A DNA stretch of 64,000 nucleotides, taken from Artemisia argyi (taxonomy: Eukaryota; Streptophyta; Magnoliopsida; Asterales; Asteraceae). The translations under genes were made by a program, and so were the position numbers. The stretch's first letter is position 1. Each line of letters opens with the position of its first letter. Positions 59,163-64,000 of this stretch are shown here, in pieces. The stretch is taken from contig CM060687.1 of the NCBI GenBank assembly GCA_030686995.1, positions 172,589,090 to 172,653,089 on the forward strand. The letters are read 5' to 3'. The notes below the pieces were generated by a model. That model did no database searches. It was not told the DNA's origin and worked only from the letters and a program-made list of their open reading frames with translations.

Positions 59163-61595
59163 CTACACAGATCTTGAAGATCTGCGAACGGGAATCACTT
59201 CAACTTCTGGTGGAGGACCTAAACTTTCAGGTTCTTCAGGAAGTTGGCTAGTGTTTTCAGAAGGTGTTACATCTTCATGATCGTCTTCCAGATCATATAC
59301 TCTCCTACTGAATTCTTGAGATATGAGCTCCTTTTCTAAGAAGTCTCCATACCTTGCAACAAAAACCTTGTTTTCAGCTGGGTAATAAAAGTAGTAACCC
59401 ATAGTTTCCTTAGGGTAACCTACGAAGATGCACTTTACAGATCTTTGTTGGAGTTTGTCTGCTGAGTCACGTTTAACATACGCCTCACAACCCCAGACCT
59501 TTAGATAAGACAAGTTAGGAGCTTTCCCAGTCCATACTTTATATGGAGTCTTATCAACCTTCTTTGTTGGAACCATATTTAAAATGTGAACTGCAGATTC
59601 CAAGGCATAATCCCAAAACGAGTAAGGAAGAGTTGTTAGATTAAACATAGATCGTATCATATCTTGCAATGTAAGATTCCTTCTTTCAGATACACCATTT
59701 TGTTGTGGAGTATATGGAGAAGTAAGGTGCTGGACAATTCCCTCCTTTGCTAAGTAATCTATAAACTCTTGACTCAGGTATTCACCACCTCTATCGGATC
59801 GAAGAGCTTTAATCTTCTTTCCTAGTTGCAACTCTACTTCTGCTTTAAACACTTTGAATGTCTCAAACACCTCATGTTTATGTTTAAGTAAATAGACATA
59901 ACCATAACGGCTGTAGTCATCCGTAAATGTTAAGAAGTAGCTAGCACCTCTCCTTGACACATGTCTAAGTGGTCCACACACATCTGTGTGAATAAGACCA
60001 AGTAGATCATTCGCCCTTTCAATCCTATTTTTAAAGGGTTTCTTAGTCATCTTCCCAGCAATGCAAGATTCGCATTTATCAAATGATTCATCATTGATCT
60101 TTTCTAAAAGCCCATCATGTTGCAGCTTTTTCATGCGATCTTTGCTAATGTGAGCAAGTCGACAATGCCAAAGATAAGATGAATCCAGACCTTTCTTGAT
60201 TCTCTTATTGTTGATGCTATACATTGAATTATTTTTAACAAAAGCTTTATCATTATCATTCATATCAATTTCAAAGACACCATTCACAGCAATAGCATTA
60301 AAATAAAAAACACCATTTAAAGAAACCGAAATTCCATTGCTAGAAATAGTATGCTCAAAACCAAGGTTCAACAAACATGAAAATGAAATTACACCTCTAA
60401 CAATTGACGGTGCATAATGACAATTATTTAAAGATAGTACTAAGCCCGAAGGCAACACTAAATCATAAACTCCTATAGCTTCAACTCCTGCATGCGCTAC
60501 GTTACCAACGTGCAAGAATTGTTGTCCATAGGCCAGCTTTCTCTCAACTCTAAACCCCTGCATGGTATTGCAAATATGAATGCCACATCCCGTATCATAT
60601 ACCCATGAATTCAATTTAGGAGTAAGAGTGAATAATTCAATCATAAAGAACGCACCTGATGAACTGGGGTTACCAGCTTCATTCCCCTGCTTCTTGAGTC
60701 GCAAGTCATGAATATAGAGAGGACAATTGCGCTTCCAATGGCCCTTTTCATGACAATGGTGACATGCCTGATCCTTCTTGTTTGGTGGATTCACCTTTTT
60801 CTGCTTAGGCTGATGTTGCTTCATCTTGGGTTCAGGTTGATAGGCCATGACCTGCTTGCCTTTGTTAACCTTCCCTTTGCCTTTGTTCACATGCGATTTC
60901 TTCTGGATTCTCCCACCATGAATTGCCAACACTTGCGGGGTAGGATTCTTGACCTTGGCTGGTAGACTTTTCTCATACTCAATAAGCAATGCGAGTAATT
61001 CAGATACTGTCTTCCCCGAGCAGTGCATATTGAAGTTCTGCACAAAACCAGCAAAGTCCTTGTTAAGGGACCTGTTGATCAAGTGCACTTGCACATTGTC
61101 AGGGTAACCAAATCCAATTCTGTGAAGCTGATCAAAAGATTCCTTCATCTCAGTCACATAATCTTCAACTGGTTTACCATCACCATGCTTGCAGTTATGT
61201 AGCTTGTCCAATTCATCATACAATTCAACTGCTGGTGGTTTCTCATAAGATTGCCTAAGAACATCAAGCATATCTTTTGGGAAAAAGTACTCAAACTTCT
61301 TTTGCAATTGAGCACTCATGCTAGTGAGCATTAAACAAGCAACCTCATTAAACTTAGCATGTTCCACCCTCCATGCCGCTTTGACTGCTTCTGGTTCAGA
61401 AGCAGCAGGCTCAGCTGGGCATTCTTCGGTCAAATAGTCCATTTTACCGGTCGACCTCAAGACAATTCTAAGTGAGCGGTACCAATCATTGAAATTCTTT
61501 CCAGTCAGTTTCTCTCTCTCAAAATGACTCTTGAAAGCAGAAATCACAGATGGGGTATCGGGTTGAGCCATATCTACAGATAAAAGTTCAAACAT
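59163..61595 (-). pseudogene. Copia Gag-protease-integrase polyprotein
   Basis: 810 codons. MAQPDTPSVI at 61571 is the likelier start than the first Met at 61595. Gag core to about 250, one CCHC knuckle CHHCHEKGHWKRNC at 278-291, protease WVYDTGCGIHICN with DTG at 334-336 (Cys replaces the usual Ala), integrase HHCC finger (HCRLAHI...CESCIAG), then HTDVCGPL, RSDRGGEYLS and TPQQNGVSERRNLT, giving all three catalytic acids, and a C-terminal FVGYPKETMGYYFY block. It ends at TAG 59163-59165; the next codons continue the same frame into RT. Bases after the TAG are GCTCCT, unlike known plant readthrough contexts, so I read it as a mutation. Confidence 0.93.
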
Positions 61596-63197
61596 TAGTA
61601 TTTTCGATAATAAATATCTTCAAGAAAATAAAATACCCATTAGTTATATTCATATAACCACCAAAATTTTCTTGAAAACCTAGGATCTAACTTTACATAG
61701 TTCCACCACATCAGTTGATCTGCTAGTGGTGAAAGTACAAAAGATAGTAATCTGTCGAACAATAATTGGCAAACAAGATTTCTAATTCCTAGATCATTAT
61801 GGGAATTACATCAAATTGATTCATCAATTTGCCTTGTAAGCATGTTTCATCCCATCTCATGCCTTAAGTTCTAGGTCTCACGCACAACTTAATTAAGTCG
61901 TCTACCTTAGAAACTGTAAAATTACAATTATGGTCTCACGCGTTAAAAGAATTTTACCTTGTTATAGTAATTTAGCCTAGGTCTCACGTTTACTAAATTA
62001 AAATTCCAAGTGTTTCTTATAGGTAGATGGCATGTAACATAAATTATGAAGGGTATTAATTTTTGATATGTCAATCAAAATTATGTACAAAGATGCATGC
62101 ACTCATCTTTATAACATAAGTTTTCATAAAAACTTTTTATATCCAATTCGTGAAATTAATACACAAAGTTTTACTTGAGGTTTATGCCAAAACCCTAAGA
62201 TGACTTTCTACAACATATGATTTCAAAAGTAATTCGTTTAAGACATATTCAAGTTTGTGATAACCAAGGCAGACTCTAAGGCTCTTTTCTAAGCCTTCAA
62301 ATCACGGTTATGAATATCATCTTAAAAGACTTAATTTAAAAAACATATTTGCACAAAACATCATTCAAGCAAAAGTTTATGGATTCAATCTCAAAATAGT
62401 AATAAAGTTTGAATTTTGCTAGTCTCGACTGGGAGCTGATTACCGTGCGAATCGGACCACGATTGTCAATAAGACCTTGCAAGATTCTTACTTTATCACT
62501 TTAGAGTTTCACAATTATTAGTCCATATTATTTTCTTTTATGAAAATCACCCTTTTTATTGCTTACATCAAGTCAAACAATTAAGAAAACAATAAAACAA
62601 GTAATTTAAAGAAAATAAACAACTAATAATAAAACGTGAAACAATTAGCCACATGCAAACCATATTAAAAGATCCTTATAAAATCAATTCTAGGTATAAT
62701 TATGCATGTAATCACCTAAGGCCTTCCCTTCTTAATGGAAGTGAAGCCACATACATTGACGAATCAATTGCGTAGGCCAAAGATAATATACACACCACAT
62801 AGCATATAAATTGATTTTAATATATACGGAGTCTTCCCCAATTTTAGATCTATATAAAACATGTGACATAAATAAACAAACAAGATCCATGACTAACATG
62901 CATGTTTCGTCACGGATTAACCTAACAATTAGCACATAGGTCACAAGTACGTTCACAAAAACCGGTTTAGACCTAGGGTTTCTATATGATTACAATATAA
63001 TCAAGAAAACCACAAACCCTAATTAGGGTTTTATAGTGGAAATCGACCCCCCCTAAAATTAGGGTTAGGGTTACAAAATTTTTTAAAAAAAATTTAAAGA
63101 ATACCCTAGAAAAACATGTATCTAAAACAATTAAAGATCCGATTTTTTATTACGTTTTAGTAATCAATTACATGTTATCCATGGCTCGTGATGCCAC
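61596..63197 (-). other. 5' leader of the young Copia, with PBS-like site
   Basis: Non-coding. On the minus strand GTGGCATCACGAGCCATGG follows the LTR end; TGGCATCACGAGC is close to a Met-tRNA PBS with one change and one extra base. The whole leader is shared with the LARD-like element (about 39040-40625), including ACCCTAATTAGGGTTT and CGACCCCCC blocks, so it probably holds packaging or priming signals. Confidence 0.75.
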
Positions 63198-63935
63198 TGT
63201 TAGAGTTTGACAATCAAAGTACACATATTGCGGAAGCTAGGATCAAGTAATAACACGTATAAAGATTAACTAAAACATAAATAGAAAACATACCCGATGC
63301 ACTTCAAATAAACCTTGATTCTTGTACAATTAGATCAATGATAAACCCCTTACCGTTTTGTTTATCGATCTCTTGATAATTACTAAAGTAAGTAATTACC
63401 TCGTTCTTGTACACACAAACTACCAACGAATAAAGGTTTGATGCAAGTAAACAAAACACTTAATATTTTTGTTATGGAAAAATCGATCCAACCCTATGGG
63501 GGGGGAGAACCGATCGGCCACAAGAAAACAAGGAGAAGAGAAAAGGTTTTAGGGTTGTGTGTGTGCACAAAAGATGTGAAACCCTAATCCTTGGCCTTGT
63601 ATATATACTAGGTGATTCCTTGGAGCTCAAGTCAAGCATGGGTCGACCCATATGGTTGGGTTCGACCGGCCATAGTAACCCAAAGAGGTTCTAGAACTTT
63701 CTTGACTCCCAAGTTACACTCTAGTCCTCGTTCTCTTGTCCCTTAATAATAATTAATACTTACGTTTAATATTAATGATTATTTAGTCCCTTAAGTGTTT
63801 ATAAATATATATATACGATACATTTAACATATATATATTTATTTACATTATTCTTGTTTGTAAAGTGTGCAATCCCGAGGTCTCGGTTTCGATACTAGAC
63901 ATTTACTAATTAATATTTATACGTAACTTTTAACA
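63198..63935 (-). repeat. LTR shared by two tandem Copia units
   Basis: Acts as the 5' LTR of the unit on its left. The bases to its right are those normally found inside the 3' LTR, so it is also the 3' LTR of the next unit. Confidence 0.92.
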
Positions 63936-64000
63936 GCTCCCACTCGTATATCTATTAATAGTAAAATGACACTGGTTAGCGTCTTGCAACACTCCAATGC
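63936..64000 (-). mobile_element. Start of a second Copia unit in tandem
   Basis: 65 bases (GCTCCCACTCGTATATCTAT and onward) match 56705-56769 with no difference that I see. This is the PPT side of the internal region; the rest lies outside the window. Confidence 0.9.

Larger units (their letters stand above)
55962..63935 (-). mobile_element. Young Copia LTR retrotransposon (7974 bp), first unit of a tandem array
   Basis: LTRs 55962-56704 (743 bp) and 63198-63935 (738 bp) differ by only a few bases plus a G-run length change. On the minus strand it has a PBS at the right LTR, a leader of about 1.6 kb, gag-protease-integrase (61595-59163), RT-RNase H (59138-57504) in the same frame after one TAG, and a 3' untranslated part of 0.8 kb with PPT. 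Sequence after 63935 is again the PPT side of the element, so a second unit follows. Likely of the Angela/Tork side of Copia; uncertain. Confidence 0.93.

Noticed and set aside
62732..62956. 74-aa minus-strand frame in the young Copia leader
   Set aside because: Non-coding leader shared with the LARD-like element, where the frame is not kept.
1..64000. An intact host gene or gene cluster forming a new system
   Set aside because: Every host-derived sequence I could identify is a broken RLK or Pumilio-24 copy; the rest is transposons or unassigned sequence.

Overview
This is a gene-poor, repeat-dominated stretch of a eudicot nuclear genome. It contains 7-exon plant S-domain receptor kinases, a plant Pumilio-24-type gene with GT-AG introns, and almost every major class of plant transposon nested in one another. 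The retroelement proteins resemble those I remember from Asteraceae (Tanacetum, Helianthus, Lactuca), so an Asteraceae source is my best guess. No coding region in the window is intact. Every host gene copy is a pseudogene or fragment, and every retroelement reading frame carries at least one stop or frameshift.

Layout. (1) 1-12490: a minus-strand Ty3/gypsy chromovirus (Tekay-like) with very long LTRs (3.58 kb). Its left LTR is cut by the window edge. Internally it has a PBS, an extra acidic/coiled-coil ORF, gag, protease and RT-RNaseH-integrase-chromodomain, with three in-frame TGAs. (2) 12491-21690: first copies of a duplicated host block: 3' exons of a Pumilio-24-like gene (minus strand), small transposons, an S-domain receptor-like kinase pseudogene (RLK1, 16869-20043), then two more Pumilio-24 last exons. 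(3) 21690-25120: hAT transposase tail, a Harbinger-type MITE and low-complexity tracts. (4) 25121-41954: a plus-strand Athila/Tat-like gypsy element holding only an ATHILA ORF-1-type domain. A deleted Copia element sits beside its PBS, and a 7.7-kb non-coding LTR element (LARD-like, 33717-41406) is inserted in its 3' LTR. (5) 41955-44656: CACTA subterminal repeats and two hAT MITEs with perfect 8-bp duplications. (6) 44657-55950: the second host block, RLK2 with a 6.0-kb Copia in exon 1, followed by the most complete Pumilio-24 pseudogene. (7) 55962-64000: a very young Copia with near-identical LTRs and a single internal TAG. The start of a further copy follows directly after its second LTR, so this is a tandem LTR-internal-LTR-internal array.

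How the parts relate. RLK (+) and Pumilio-24 3' end (-) form a convergent pair that has been duplicated in tandem. The copies serve as each other's empty sites, so most insertions and their target duplications can be read directly. The LARD-like element shares its LTR type, the region next to its PBS and the region next to its PPT with the young Copia at the right end. That Copia family is therefore its likely source of proteins. The most unusual sequence pattern is a set of about eleven paired, near-palindromic modules based on GGTTACGCCGTAACC, spread through the Athila-like element.
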